A stretch of DNA of 64,000 nucleotides from Gerris lacustris (taxonomy: Eukaryota; Arthropoda; Insecta; Hemiptera; Gerridae): contig OX578282.1 in the NCBI GenBank assembly GCA_951217055.1, positions 44,320,329 through 44,384,328 of the forward strand, written 5' to 3'. A program made the translations under genes and the position numbers. Within the stretch, counting starts at the first letter, position 1, and each line of letters begins with the position of its first letter. The notes under the pieces are model-generated. The model was not told where the DNA came from. It saw only the letters and a list, made by a program, of their open reading frames with translations, and did no database searches. Of the stretch, positions 11,112 through 20,975 are shown in pieces.

Positions 11112-12179
11112 ATGAACACTATCAGGACAGAACAGAACAACCAAGAACTAACGAATCTGAAAAAAGCACGGACAGTCATTACAGGACAGATGACAAGATT
11201 ATATTATTATAACAACGGAAAATCAGGATCTAATCTCGAAGAACATGAAGTGACAACTAGACTGGACACACTGGAACACATGTTTAATAAGTACGATGAG
11301 ATGCAAGATAAAATTGACATAATGACTGACAATGACTTTTTAGAACAAGAAATAGACTATCGCACAGAAATTACGGAACTCTACATGGAAATAAAAAAAT
11401 GTATACAGTTATTAAGGACTACAAATACAGAACTTTATAATACAGACAATACCATAACTAATAATATAGACAAAAATAAAAATGAGGAATTAGCTTGTAC
11501 ACAGACAGTAGACATGGCAACAACGATTGAACTGACAAAAAATGACAATTTACTTATAGCCAAACCTGAACAAAACCAAACTATATTTCAAATAAATAAA
11601 AACAATTCGATGACAAGACAGCCGACAGAGTCAAATTATTCAAAACTTCAAAAACAAAAATCGAACAACTTTGATATATTGAAGGACCGCTGTTTTAGGT
11701 GTGACTCAAAAGAACATAGGGGACAGAACTGTAGGCACATAAAGACAATTTGTACGCTCTGTAAAAAAAATGGACACTTGGAAAGGGTATGTTTGACAAA
11801 GACAACAGAACTTCAACAATTAACAGAAGAAAAGGATGTATGGACAGCTAACAAAGAATTTTCGGAAAACGAGGAAAATTATGAACATGAAATAAATCAG
11901 ATAACATGTGACAAAACCGGACAATTTTTTGTAAAACTAACACCAACTTTTGGCCGTAATTGGATACGTAAAAGAAAAGAAGACACGAATACAAGGAAAA
12001 GGAGGGAAAAGTGGATATTCGGCATAGTGGCGGCCAGACACGGACAACTCCACTACACGGTGAAGGAAGATGGAACGCAAGTAGAACATCGGAGGCATAT
12101 TGACCAGCTGCGTTCCTTGTCAATTAAGGGTGGAGGATTGACACATACTTTGTGTCAACTGACAACTTGTCAGATGTAA
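11112..12179 (+). CDS. Gag-like protein fused to an integrase C-terminal tail
   Basis: The product has 355 residues; the ATG lies three bases after the primer binding site. Residues ~15-105 are charged and helical and resemble the DUF1759-type N-terminal part of BEL/Pao gag proteins (family resemblance judged by eye). Two CCHC zinc knuckles follow: C194-C207 (CFRC...H...C) and C214-C227 (CTLC...GH...C), spaced as in insect Ty3/gypsy nucleocapsids. From about 270 the sequence resembles the end of a Ty3/gypsy integrase, ending in HRRHIDQLR (326-334). Everything between nucleocapsid and integrase tail is missing, yet the frame is open through the join. The last ~13 codons run into the 3' LTR. 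It probably binds RNA through the knuckles; whether it assembles particles is unknown. Confidence 0.85.
   Translation: MNTIRTEQNNQELTNLKKARTVITGQMTRLYYYNNGKSGSNLEEHEVTTRLDTLEHMFNKYDEMQDKIDIMTDNDFLEQEIDYRTEITELYMEIKKCIQLLRTTNTELYNTDNTITNNIDKNKNEELACTQTVDMATTIELTKNDNLLIAKPEQNQTIFQINKNNSMTRQPTESNYSKLQKQKSNNFDILKDRCFRCDSKEHRGQNCRHIKTICTLCKKNGHLERVCLTKTTELQQLTEEKDVWTANKEFSENEENYEHEINQITCDKTGQFFVKLTPTFGRNWIRKRKEDTNTRKRREKWIFGIVAARHGQLHYTVKEDGTQVEHRRHIDQLRSLSIKGGGLTHTLCQLTTCQM
12126..12138 (+). promoter_or_regulatory. Polypurine tract
   Basis: AAGGGTGGAGGAT lies directly before the 3' LTR, the expected place for plus-strand DNA priming. It is also read as codons of the internal frame, one reason the tail of that frame may be conserved. 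Confidence 0.75.
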
Positions 12180-12256
12180 TTTATATAAATATTGTAAATA
12201 TATTCTCAGTCTTGGATTAACCACAGAACGGTATTGTAATTTCTTAAGATAGAACA
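12139..12256 (+). repeat. 3' LTR (118 bp)
   Basis: Same ends and same length as the 5' LTR. It is followed by the duplicated target CTGAC and then by array sequence differing by one base from the consensus unit. Confidence 0.92.
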
Positions 12257-12845
12257 CTGACAATTAGGCAACAGTGTTTAAAGTGATCCTCAAAGCTAAT
12301 AATTGTTACTGACAGTTAGGCAACAGTGTTTAAAGTGATCCTCAAAGCTAATAATTGTTACTGACAGTTAGGCAACAGTGTTTAAAGTGATCCTCAAAGC
12401 TAATAATTGTTACTGACAGTTAGGCAACAGTGTTTAAAGTGATCCTCAAAGCTAATAATTGTTACTGACAGTTAGGCAGCAGTGTTTAAAGTGATCCTCA
12501 AAGCTAATAATTGTTACTGACAGTTAGGCAACAGTGTTTAAAGTGATCCTCAAAGCTAATAATTGTTACTGACAGGTAGGCAACAGTGTTTAAAGTGATC
12601 CTCAAAGCTAATAATTGTTACTGACATTTAGGCAACAGTTTCTAAAGTGATCCTCAAAGCTAATAATTGTTACTGACAGTTAGGTAACAGTGTTTAAAGT
12701 GATCCTCAAAGCTAATAATTGTTACTGACAGGTAGGCAACAGTGTTTAAAGTGATCCTCAAAGCTAATAATTGTTACTGACATTTAGGCAACAGTTTCTA
12801 AAGTGATCCTCAAAGCTAATAATCGTTACTGACAGTTAGGCAACT

Positions 12846-14055
12846 ACTTAGACCTCTTTCATGAAGATAACATAAAGAAAAAAAGTATAATATAACTGGC
12901 TAATTTAGGCTCTCTCGGCCTACTTATCCTCCTCCTAAACATAACCTTGCATAATGATTATCAAGACCTTGTTAACGAAGTTATCAATGAAATGATCTAA
13001 GTTAATTGACTAGATTAATGTGACCTTATATTCTCCTCAATGAAGATAAACCTTTAATGACAAGAAACAATGATGAACAAAATGATTTTACTAGAACAAG
13101 GAAAGCAACTTAACATCCTACATATATAGATAATCTGCCTTGATATTAAAGAAAAGAATTGAACAGAAATGTTAACTAAAGTTTACCTTATCCATAAAGA
13201 TGACCTTCCATAACTATAAGCTATGGAAGAAGTGTTTTAATTACACTTTTATTTCTACGTGCTTCAATTTTTTATTTCTCTTGGAGAAAAGAAAATGGAA
13301 ATGATAGTAATATACGGTTAATTGATGCATGTATTAATCTACGCATTTGATTATAGTTAAAATTATTTTGAATACTTTGGTAAATAAAAATCGAAGGAAA
13401 AATTTCAATAGTTTTTTCCTGAATGAAATATGAGACAGTTTCCTTTTTTCCAAAAAAAAAAAGAAGTGATAGATGAATTCTAGAAAGAATACGATCCGAT
13501 ATTCCGGGGAAACAAGTATTTGTTTGTTGATTCAGAAATCGCGGGAGGAAATAAAAAGTTCTCAATCTCGCATTTTTTCCAGAATTGTGTAATATGATTT
13601 TTTTTGTTTGTTTGTTCGATTTTTTTTTTTTTTTCCAAAGGACAAATACTGGACTGTGTTTGTTTTCTACTCAAGAGTTTTCCTGGAACGTCAAATTTAT
13701 TATCGTAACCCACTATTTTGACCCCATTTTCTTCCTTCTTGTAAAAATATAAAAGAAACTCCATTCTTTTTATTATTTGCCCTTTTTTATTTCATTGATT
13801 TTAGAGTTTAAATAGAAGTAGTCGTGGCATTTATATTCTTTAAATAATAAGTAATGTCTGAGTGACCCCTTTTTTACTTAGAATTTTATTGATAATATCT
13901 TGAAATCACAGACCTCTAGAATCTTACCGGATTTGAGTTATTCGTACGGTATAATTTTAGTATAATTTATTGTATTTTTTCGTTACATGCCATAACATAT
14001 GTTCAATTTAATTCCTAATTTACAAACGCAAGAATCTGCACGCTTGAATTTTTTT
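12846..14055. other. AT-rich non-coding stretch
   Basis: No gene recognised. The poly-T tract near 13617-13635 and short minus-strand open frames (13272-13764) look incidental to base composition. Confidence 0.5.
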
Positions 14056-14176
14056 GACATTTTCATGTCTTTACTTTGGCACATTAACTCGATTAGTGTT
14101 ACCAAAAAACGACACTAAAAAGCGTTACACAAGCGTTACCAAAAAACGACACCAAAATGCGTTACATGAAAATGTC
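14056..14176. repeat. Small inverted-repeat unit with internal 37-bp direct duplication
   Basis: Perfect 12-base ends GACATTTTCATG (14056-14067) and CATGAAAATGTC (14165-14176) enclose two direct copies beginning GTTACCAAAAAACGACAC at 14098 and 14135, a period of 37 bases. The 121-base size and inverted ends suggest a MITE-like or hairpin element. The open frame across it is an artefact of the duplication. Confidence 0.5.
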
Positions 14177-14299
14177 TTGCAGACTCGTATGCAAGAAGTT
14201 TTGTTTTTTTGTACAGTCCTACATATTTGCCTGTCCCCAAACCAAACACTCTTCAAGAACAAAGCTGCTACTAAACATTGTTTAAAGTGATATATTTAA

Positions 14300-15140
14300 T
14301 TTTAAAAAGAATGTAGAGAACAATAAAGTATTTGCCAATTTCGGTCATGTACCCTCTTAAGAAATTTGGTGGTCAAACCCTTCGGTTTGAGTAGGAGTGG
14401 GATAGTCCCAAATTTTCCGGTTGGGCTCTCAAAACTTTTAACTAAACTCTCTCCTACATCCTCAAAAGATAAAATCAATGGTAGTGGAAAGGTTTAACAT
14501 ATACTAGCGGTAAACTTTGACTTTAGTAATTAAAAATATAAGAGAAGAGTGAAGGAGATTGGTTGGTATATAAGTATATATACCTCTTCAATTAAAAATA
14601 TAAAGAAAATATATTACCACGGTAAACATTTTTTTCTTCTCCTGAATATTTTCACAGGGCAAAGGAATCACCTAATTTACCAACAGTTAATATCGTAACT
14701 AGTAGTTAATAGCTTTTAAAGTTAATATCGTAACTTAGTAAGGAACAAAGTTCACTTATTAAAAAGTGGACTTGATACGCCTTTTTATTTTCCTTAAATT
14801 AGTTGCCTGAGTCTACTCAGTAACTTTGTTCTAGTTTTGTTTTTTAATACGAAGAAGTTATATTCAAGGAGGAGGATAAGTTGCCTCTTTCTAATCAGAC
14901 AAAAATGGCTATAGAAAAAGGTGATAAAATGTATAAGCTGGTTGTCTATAAGGTTATAAAAGTGTTACTAAGCGGTTAACACACCAAAGACCTATCACCA
15001 GCATGTCTGATTCTATTCCCAGATTGGTGAGACTTATTTTAACCGATGATAAAATCTAGTAGATGTATAAATGTCCTGTTAGCTTAATGTAGTATTCCAC
15101 ATTTTCCGTGTTAAATTATTTAACGGCTACATTGTTAACA
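14300..15140. other. AT-rich non-coding stretch
   Basis: No coding region, RNA or repeat that I can support. Confidence 0.5.
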
Positions 15141-15144
15141 CATT

Positions 15145-15523
15145 AGGAATATTCACGATCTTAAGTTTAATGTGCTAAACTGTGTTATCAGTTAAGTTAT
15201 TTAAATGATCCTCCATTTTTAAAAAATAACTAGTTATATCCCTTCAACATTTGACTCGGCTTTGAGTGAGTTAAATATAGTTTGACACACATGTTAACTC
15301 GAGTTGAGATCATTGAGGTAGGAAAATAGGTGAGAAATATATATTTTTATAATTTAAAAACTGTCAAATAGTGCATGTGCAGGTCACTTAAACCACTTTT
15401 AACCTACTACTAAACATTTAACTTACAACTCGTGTTCTGGTCAAAGTCCCTCAAAATCTTCAATTTCTTACATTTAACTAGATAAAATAATAACTCATTA
15501 AACAAAGATCGTGAATGCCCCTG
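15145..15523. repeat. Candidate MITE with ATTCACGATC ends
   Basis: AGGAATATTCACGATCTTAA at 15145-15164 is matched in inverted orientation by AAAGATCGTGAATGCCCCT at 15505-15523; both run on into a TTTAATG / CATTAAA pair. The unit is about 380 bases, AT-rich and non-coding. No clear target duplication was seen. Confidence 0.45.
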
Positions 15524-15589
15524 TATAAAAAATCATACTAGGGTTAGTTTGAACTCAATTACGTTAAACAAACAAGTTAATAATATTAA

Positions 15590-15950
15590 TTTAGGAATTC
15601 TTGACTGTTGCTCTGCGATTAGGTGGCATATCTTTTAACTCCTACATGGAGCTTAGGCTTAGGGTATCCTCTAACACTCTAACGGATCCTATTCTTGGCT
15701 ATCTCGGACCAGGTATTTCCTCCTCTCTCGATATCTTCTGCTTTTACGCTCCTCCTCCAGGTATGCCTTGGGCCTACCTCTGCGTCTTCAGCCTTGTGTT
15801 GCACTCCTCTGTTCGTAGTTCGTATAGTGTAAGTCCAATCCAGCTCCACTTTCTGTGGCGTACCTTGATGTCTATAGGTGTCTGGTTCGTTCTCCTCCAC
15901 AACTCTTCATTTAAAATAACCTGGCCACCATATCCGTAGGATATTTCTCA
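15590..15950 (-). pseudogene. LINE 3' end: C-terminal part of a reverse transcriptase polyprotein (decayed)
   Basis: On the minus strand two frames together give the usual C-terminal pattern of a widespread invertebrate endonuclease/reverse-transcriptase LINE: EELW-R, then RKWSWIG-TL, then RGRPK or HTWRRSVKAE, then TWSEIAKNRIR followed by a stop where the family has a Trp codon. At least one frameshift separates RKWSWIG from TWRRSV, and the stop interrupts the final block. Only the last ~120 codons are present, as expected for 5'-truncated LINE insertions. The fragment cannot be active. Confidence 0.7.
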
Positions 15951-17000
15951 GACTTTTTTTTTTTTTTTTTTTACTAAAGTACTAATACTAGAGTCTAGAG
16001 AATGAGAAGGTTCACATAACTCTAGTTGGAACAAGTAATTTAACAAGAATTTTGAGAAGAGACCTATAATTAATGATCTAACTGATACTAATTTATATAC
16101 GTTCTCTGTATATTGATAAACTAGTGGTGAATTAGTTAATCTGTTTTTCCTGTTTTAAAAGTTTAAATTAGAGACAATCCTCCTTAATTTCTTAATATTA
16201 TTTTGAGTTAAATCTTTGATCGTATAAAATTCAAGGCATGGATTGCGCCTTTCTTATTTATTTTAAATAGTTGAATTGTTGATCATTTTTAGATTCTGTT
16301 GATAATCGTATGTTGTTGTTTTAAGACAATGATGGATACTTGTGAGATTGTTGATAAAGTCGAGACAAAGTTAATGTTAGCGGTGCAGGGTGTAAGGTAG
16401 TAAGACGTAGTTACCGTTTCATAGCATGGCAAGCTATAGCTGAGTACCGACCACCGACCCCATTCTGTTGCCAAGTACTCGGAGGCAGGTGACCAGACGT
16501 TAACTGGTCACGACCTGACTCAAAACCGGCTCGGTAACTTAGTACTAACCTTCTCTTAACAGCTAACCTTTACTTACAGCCTTACTCAGTACATTGACTT
16601 CTCTTTACATTTATTTTTAGCATTTAAAAAAGCAATTAAAAATTTAACCATTTGTCAAAATATTATATAAATATACATCTACAAAATAAAAATATAAAGG
16701 ATTGCCACATTAAAACTAAATTAGATCAGTTGTTGACAACATAATTGTATTTAAAAAATGTTACCACAAATGACTGCTGGAAAATTTATGTACATTTATT
16801 TTTATTTTATATATAAAAGGAATGGTGAGACTTTTGAGTTGAATTGAATCATAAAAATAAAATGATCAGTCCGAGAATTTAAAAAATCTATTTTTATAGT
16901 AATCCCACTGTGCAGCTTCCATTTTGTTCATAATTCTCAATCTTAATGCACCTTTATATCAGATTCAAGTTTTTCTATTTATATATTTTTTTTTTTACTT
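15951..17000. other. Non-coding stretch with a poly-T run and a palindrome
   Basis: A run of about 20 T lies at 15953-15972. A hairpin built from GGTGACCAG and CTGGTCACGACC lies near 16487-16514. No gene recognised. Confidence 0.45.
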
Positions 17001-17019
17001 TGTCATATACCTACACGTT

Positions 17020-17400
17020 TTGTCGTTGAGTCCAAAAAAGTTTATAAAAATGTCTGTCTGTCGTCTGTGCAGACACGTGGATCAAACTACACCACACTAC
17101 AGCCAACTAAAGCCTAAACTACACAGCTGATTTCGATTAAATTTGGCATACATGTTTAGAAAAATCGAGAAATAAAAATACATTAGGGGTGCTAGCCCAA
17201 AAAATTTGAATTTTTCTCTAATACGGTTCTGACGATTTTGTTCAAAAAAATTCCAAACGTGACCATTTAAATACGAATCTAACCCATATTATGTACTCAT
17301 TTTCCCGGGAATAATCTAGTTCCTGAGAAAATAGCTTTAAACTTGGAAGGTGAGAGGCCTGGTTCGACTCCCTGCTGTGGAGGTAATTTTTATGGTAAAA
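17020..17400 (+). repeat. Unclassified repeat with TGTCTGTC motif and tRNA T-arm-like tail
   Basis: Contains ATGTCTGTCTGTCGTCTGTG, then AAATTTGGCATACATGTTTA, a phrase common in insect dispersed repeats and similar to blocks in S and X. It ends near GGTTCGACTCC (about 17362), a pol III B-box-like motif with flanking bases that pair weakly as a T-stem. No A box was found. I cannot assign a class. Confidence 0.35.
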
Positions 17401-18700
17401 TTTGATGAAATATTTAATTATAATTAAATTTAACTACGAAATCTTTAAAAAACTAATAAATAGAAAAAAACCACTGGACCAGTACTTATACACTCGTATA
17501 ATATGTGAAGGTTAGTCCGATTTGTCTCGGACCTTTCTTTTAATAACTATTTATTTAATTATCGATTTTTATAATATGAAAACACAATATATGTTTATAT
17601 ATGTTTGAAGTCGTCAAACCGAGAGATAAAATCAAAATCAATGTGTATTTTTGTGAAAGAGGAAGAAAGCATCTTAACTGAAGGAGAGCGCTGTGGCGTA
17701 AACGAAGGCGTAAAATTGATTCCTCGAAATTGCCTAGAGGTACGGCCCTTTTGAATTTCTCTAATTTCTATAAAATTGATTCTGGAGTGTAGAGGCGCGT
17801 GCACAGATGACAGACACAGCTAACCACTTTAAGCACTTTCAACTAATTGCAATTGCAAGGCCGTTATTATCAATTAGGACGTTAGGCAAAGTAGTATCTC
17901 ACAGTCAAACACACTAAAAGAGTATACCTAATTTTTATTAAAACTATTATCATTGCTTTTACAATGAATTATCTTCTGCGAAAATTTAAATAAAAGTTTA
18001 ACATTTATAATTAAAAAAAAATTGTTAGGTTATTTTTTATATACGAGTATTATAGTCAGTCTATGTTATTTACATTATTTATTATAATATAATAAATTCT
18101 TAATTTTAATATATGCTTTACTTCGCGTAGGGCTGATTCTAATGGGAAAAACAAACCAAAATAAAATATATTATTAATTAATTATATTTTAGAAGCACGG
18201 GCATTCAGCTAATATTTACACATTTATATATATTGAATATATTTGTGTGTTCAATTTTATTTTCTACAATAACAAAATTTACTTGTTTTACAAAACCATT
18301 TAATAATACTCTAACTTAGGTAGATTTAAAAGGTCCAATGTCACAATTTTACAATTTGTTAATATCTCCATCCATGTGCACATTGGCCTTTTTACTTCTT
18401 AGTAATCTATCACATTGGCCCTTTTTAATTTTTAATAAATTCTAACACAGAGGGATGATAAAACTGTCTCTCCACGTAACTTCAAACTTTTTACTATAGC
18501 CATAGCAGCTTTTAGCCTTTCATAAGGTCATCATCAGTGCTAAGAACAAACAGTAGGTTATAAATCTGGTAATAATAGCAAAACCTGGATGGTTAACAAT
18601 TAATAAAACAACAAGTAACTTAAGTCAAAATGAATCCGAAACAATGAAATGAAACAGAGAAAACTAAAAAATAAATTATATTAAGTAAGCACTTATTTAA
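17401..18700. other. AT-rich non-coding stretch
   Basis: No gene recognised; short open frames only. Nothing here repeats elsewhere in the window by eye. Confidence 0.45.
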
Positions 18701-18713
18701 TTTTATTTCTTTT

Positions 18714-18950
18714 TGCACTCTTTAAATCTTTCTAAATTGATACTTTGATTCTTGTAAAAAATCAAAACTATTTTAAAAGATTTAAAAAACGGAGGAAAAA
18801 TTAAATAAATTCGACAATAATACGTTATAAAAGCATAAAATCAAACTAATACTAAAGTAAGTAAATAAAATAAAATCAAACTAAGTATACTAAATAAGAC
18901 GCGGGGAGGCTATGTGGCTATGTGCCACTCTAATTGGCTATCTATTTTTT
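18714..18950 (+). repeat. Dispersed repeat S, 3' fragment
   Basis: Shares with other S copies TTGATACTTT, TTCTTGTAAAAAATC, GCATAAAATCA and the terminus GACGCGGGGAGGCTATGTG then CCACTCTAATTGGCTATCTATT. It contains a local duplication (TATGTGGCTATGTG) and an inserted AAATAAAATCAAACT-type repeat. The S head is absent. Confidence 0.55.
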
Positions 18951-19304
18951 AATACGAGTAAAATCCATGCTACATATAAACACTTTGAAGGCTTCATAAT
19001 AAACTCTTATGTTCCTTCCATCATAATAACTAAAAATAATCTCATGCAACAAAAAATTATAATTGTTTGTGAAAAAATCCTCATATAATAAAAACAAAAC
19101 AAAAACAAGATCGTTGTACTTGTAAACTCTGTTATAAAATCCGTTATCAACTAGATCATAGTTGTCAACTCTTGGCTCTTACCTTGGACACACCAAAAAT
19201 CAGCTATTATAACATTATGTGATAGTTGGTAAAGACTCTAAGTTTAATAAGAGTACACGTCAATAATTAATTATTATTAAGACAATAATTAATTTCAATA
19301 TAAT

Positions 19305-19397
19305 TTGACAAAAATATGTTGTAAAAGCATAAAATTATTAAAGTATACGCAATAAGACACGAGGAAGCTATGTGCCACACTAATTGACAGACTATTC
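19305..19397 (+). repeat. Dispersed repeat S, short 3' fragment
   Basis: Holds only the terminal block: TTGTAAAAGCATAAAAT, AATAAGACACGAGGAAGC, TATGTGCCACACTAATTGAC, AGACTATT. The unrelated sequence on its right supports this as the real S terminus. Confidence 0.55.
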
Positions 19398-19849
19398 TAT
19401 TTCAAAATCACTATAATATCTTAAGAACTACTGTAAGATAAGATATTTAAAACCATCTTTTGAATGCTATTAAAAATTCTGAATGGAGGACGGAGGAATG
19501 TTGATCGTTTTACTTTTATGTTAAGCTTATTTTCTTGGTTATGGTCTTTTAAAACAGAATTTACTTAATTTCTTTACCAACCAAAAACTTGCTGAATTCA
19601 CTCACTATTCCTAATATATCCAAGCAGTCGGCATTTACAAAACATACAGCCTTGATATTGTAATTGTAAAAAAATAAGTTTTTTTCCTTACTAATGTCAA
19701 GTGACAATGTCGATACTACAGACAGTTCCAATACAATATGACAGAATGACATTAGATGTCGTTCATTAGATGTCATGTAGCAAATGACTTGTTCAATCTT
19801 CCTATAAGAATAGGTTTTATGACAGGTCTCCCCGTCAATTTCCTTAAAC

Positions 19850-19851
<2 letters not shown>

Positions 19852-19931
<80 letters not shown>
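19852..19931. repeat. (TA)n microsatellite, about 80 bp
   Basis: Uninterrupted TA/AT dinucleotides. Long (TA)n tracts are prone to length change and cruciform extrusion; the length given by an assembly may be unreliable. Confidence 0.97.
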
Positions 19932-19932
<1 letters not shown>

Positions 19933-20008
19933 CCTTTATGTGAAATACGTCAAAACGCCACTGACATAGTATGTGTCTTTTTTATGTACATGCAATCACA
20001 CACAGTAA

Positions 20009-20012
20009 TATA

Positions 20013-20109
<97 letters not shown>

Positions 20110-20124
20110 GTATGTGTGTGTGTA
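20009..20124. repeat. (TA)n / (TG)n compound microsatellite
   Basis: A second (TA)n tract, only 77 bases after the first, passes through TATGTA steps into a short TGTGTGTG run at its right end. The 149-codon frame across both tracts encodes alternating Ile-Tyr and is not a gene. Confidence 0.97.
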
Positions 20125-20750
20125 CGCTATTCAAGGTTACCTCCCGTATCAATTACGGTCACGCTTACTGAAGATATTACGTTTCATTTATTACATTATC
20201 TGTAGTAATTTATTTTATATCAACAAGTTAAGGGCCTTATAACTATTATCAAGAAAATCCTTGTGATTGATCTCCAATTAACAAATAATAATTTTAATTC
20301 AATAGTGTCGATAACAAATATTTTTTATCTACCTGATAAAATCATTTAATGACTAGAATAAATTTATTGTTTTTACTTATTAAGTTAAAAAATAATATTG
20401 GTTATTTTGATTCGTTTCTGTTTGGAATTGTTTTGCTTCAATACTTGGTTATTTGAGTTCAAGGTTTATATTTTGTTAAGCATTCGGTTTATGAATGCAT
20501 CAAAAAAAATAATCAATGGTGACCTGCAACGATAGTAAGATGGTTGACTCATCTATCCATATTATATTTTGTTTTCAAGTAGTTAGGCAGGTTCTATTTT
20601 GTACTGTGTTTATTTAGTATTTTTTAGGTAATATTATTTATATTTTACATACATTTTATATTTTAATGAGTAAATTCTTAATGTTTTAAATAAGAATTTT
20701 ATTTTTTATTAAAAAATAAATATGTATAATAAAAAAAGTGTTAAATATAT
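20125..20750. other. AT-rich non-coding stretch
   Basis: No gene or repeat recognised. Confidence 0.5.
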
Positions 20751-20975
20751 TTCTGGTTAGAGTACCCACTAATCTGGTTAGAGGAACCCTCTAATCTGGC
20801 TAGAGGTACCCACTAATCTGGTTAGATGACCCACTAATCTGGTTAGAGGTAGCCAGTAATCTGGTTAGAGGTAGCCAGTAATCTGGTTAGAGGGACATTC
20901 TAATCTGGTTAGAAGTACCCACTAATCTGGTTAGAGGGACCCACTAATCTGGTTAGAGGTACCCACTAATCTGGT
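20751..20975 (+). repeat. Minisatellite, about ten 22-bp units
   Basis: The unit reads approximately TAATCTGGTTAGAGGTACCCAC. Units vary mainly in the GGTACCC part (GGAACCCT, GGTAGCCAG, GGGACATT, ATGACCC), whereas CTAATCTGGTTAGA is nearly constant. The array ends abruptly at CTGGTAATGG. No reading frame persists through it. Confidence 0.92.

Larger units (their letters stand above)
10971..12256 (+). mobile_element. Complete short LTR retrotransposon (TR-GAG-like, non-autonomous)
   Basis: The 118-bp LTRs at 10971-11088 and 12139-12256 begin TGACACATAC and end AGATAGAACA (TG...CA) and appear identical. The 5-bp target duplication CTGAC lies immediately outside both ends, and the array resumes in phase after it, so the insertion went into one 52-bp unit. 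A tRNA-Ser primer binding site follows the 5' LTR and a purine tract precedes the 3' LTR. The 1,050-bp internal region holds a single gag-like frame. Protease, reverse transcriptase, RNase H and integrase core are absent, so movement would depend on a helper element. Identical LTRs and an exact target duplication suggest recent insertion. Confidence 0.93.
10616..12845 (+). repeat. 52-bp tandem array, about 18 units, interrupted by an LTR element
   Basis: The unit contains GATCCTCAAAGCTAATAATT, GTTACTGACAGTTAGGCAAC and AGTGTTTAAAGT. The GATCCTC motif recurs exactly every 52 bases: 10630, 10682, 10734, 10786, 10838, 10890 and 10942, then after the insertion 12285, 12337 and so on to 12805. Units are nearly identical. 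Two adjacent variants (ACAGGTAGG followed by ACATTTAGG...GTTTCTAAAG) appear near 12570-12640 and again near 12728-12800, three units (156 bases) later, an early higher-order period. It is not a CRISPR array, because there are no unique spacers. Confidence 0.95.

Noticed and set aside
11848..12123. 91-codon minus-strand frame within the LTR element
   Set aside because: It is a shadow of the plus-strand gag/integrase-tail frame, which has recognisable motifs.
10616..12845. CRISPR-like regular repeats
   Set aside because: Units are directly adjacent with no unique spacers, and the rest of the window is eukaryotic in character; it is a tandem minisatellite.
15601..15939. 112-codon plus-strand frame
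   Set aside because: It is the antisense of the decayed LINE reverse-transcriptase tail on the minus strand, which explains the sequence better.
19756..20205. 149-codon open frame
   Set aside because: It is open only because (TA)n encodes alternating Ile and Tyr.
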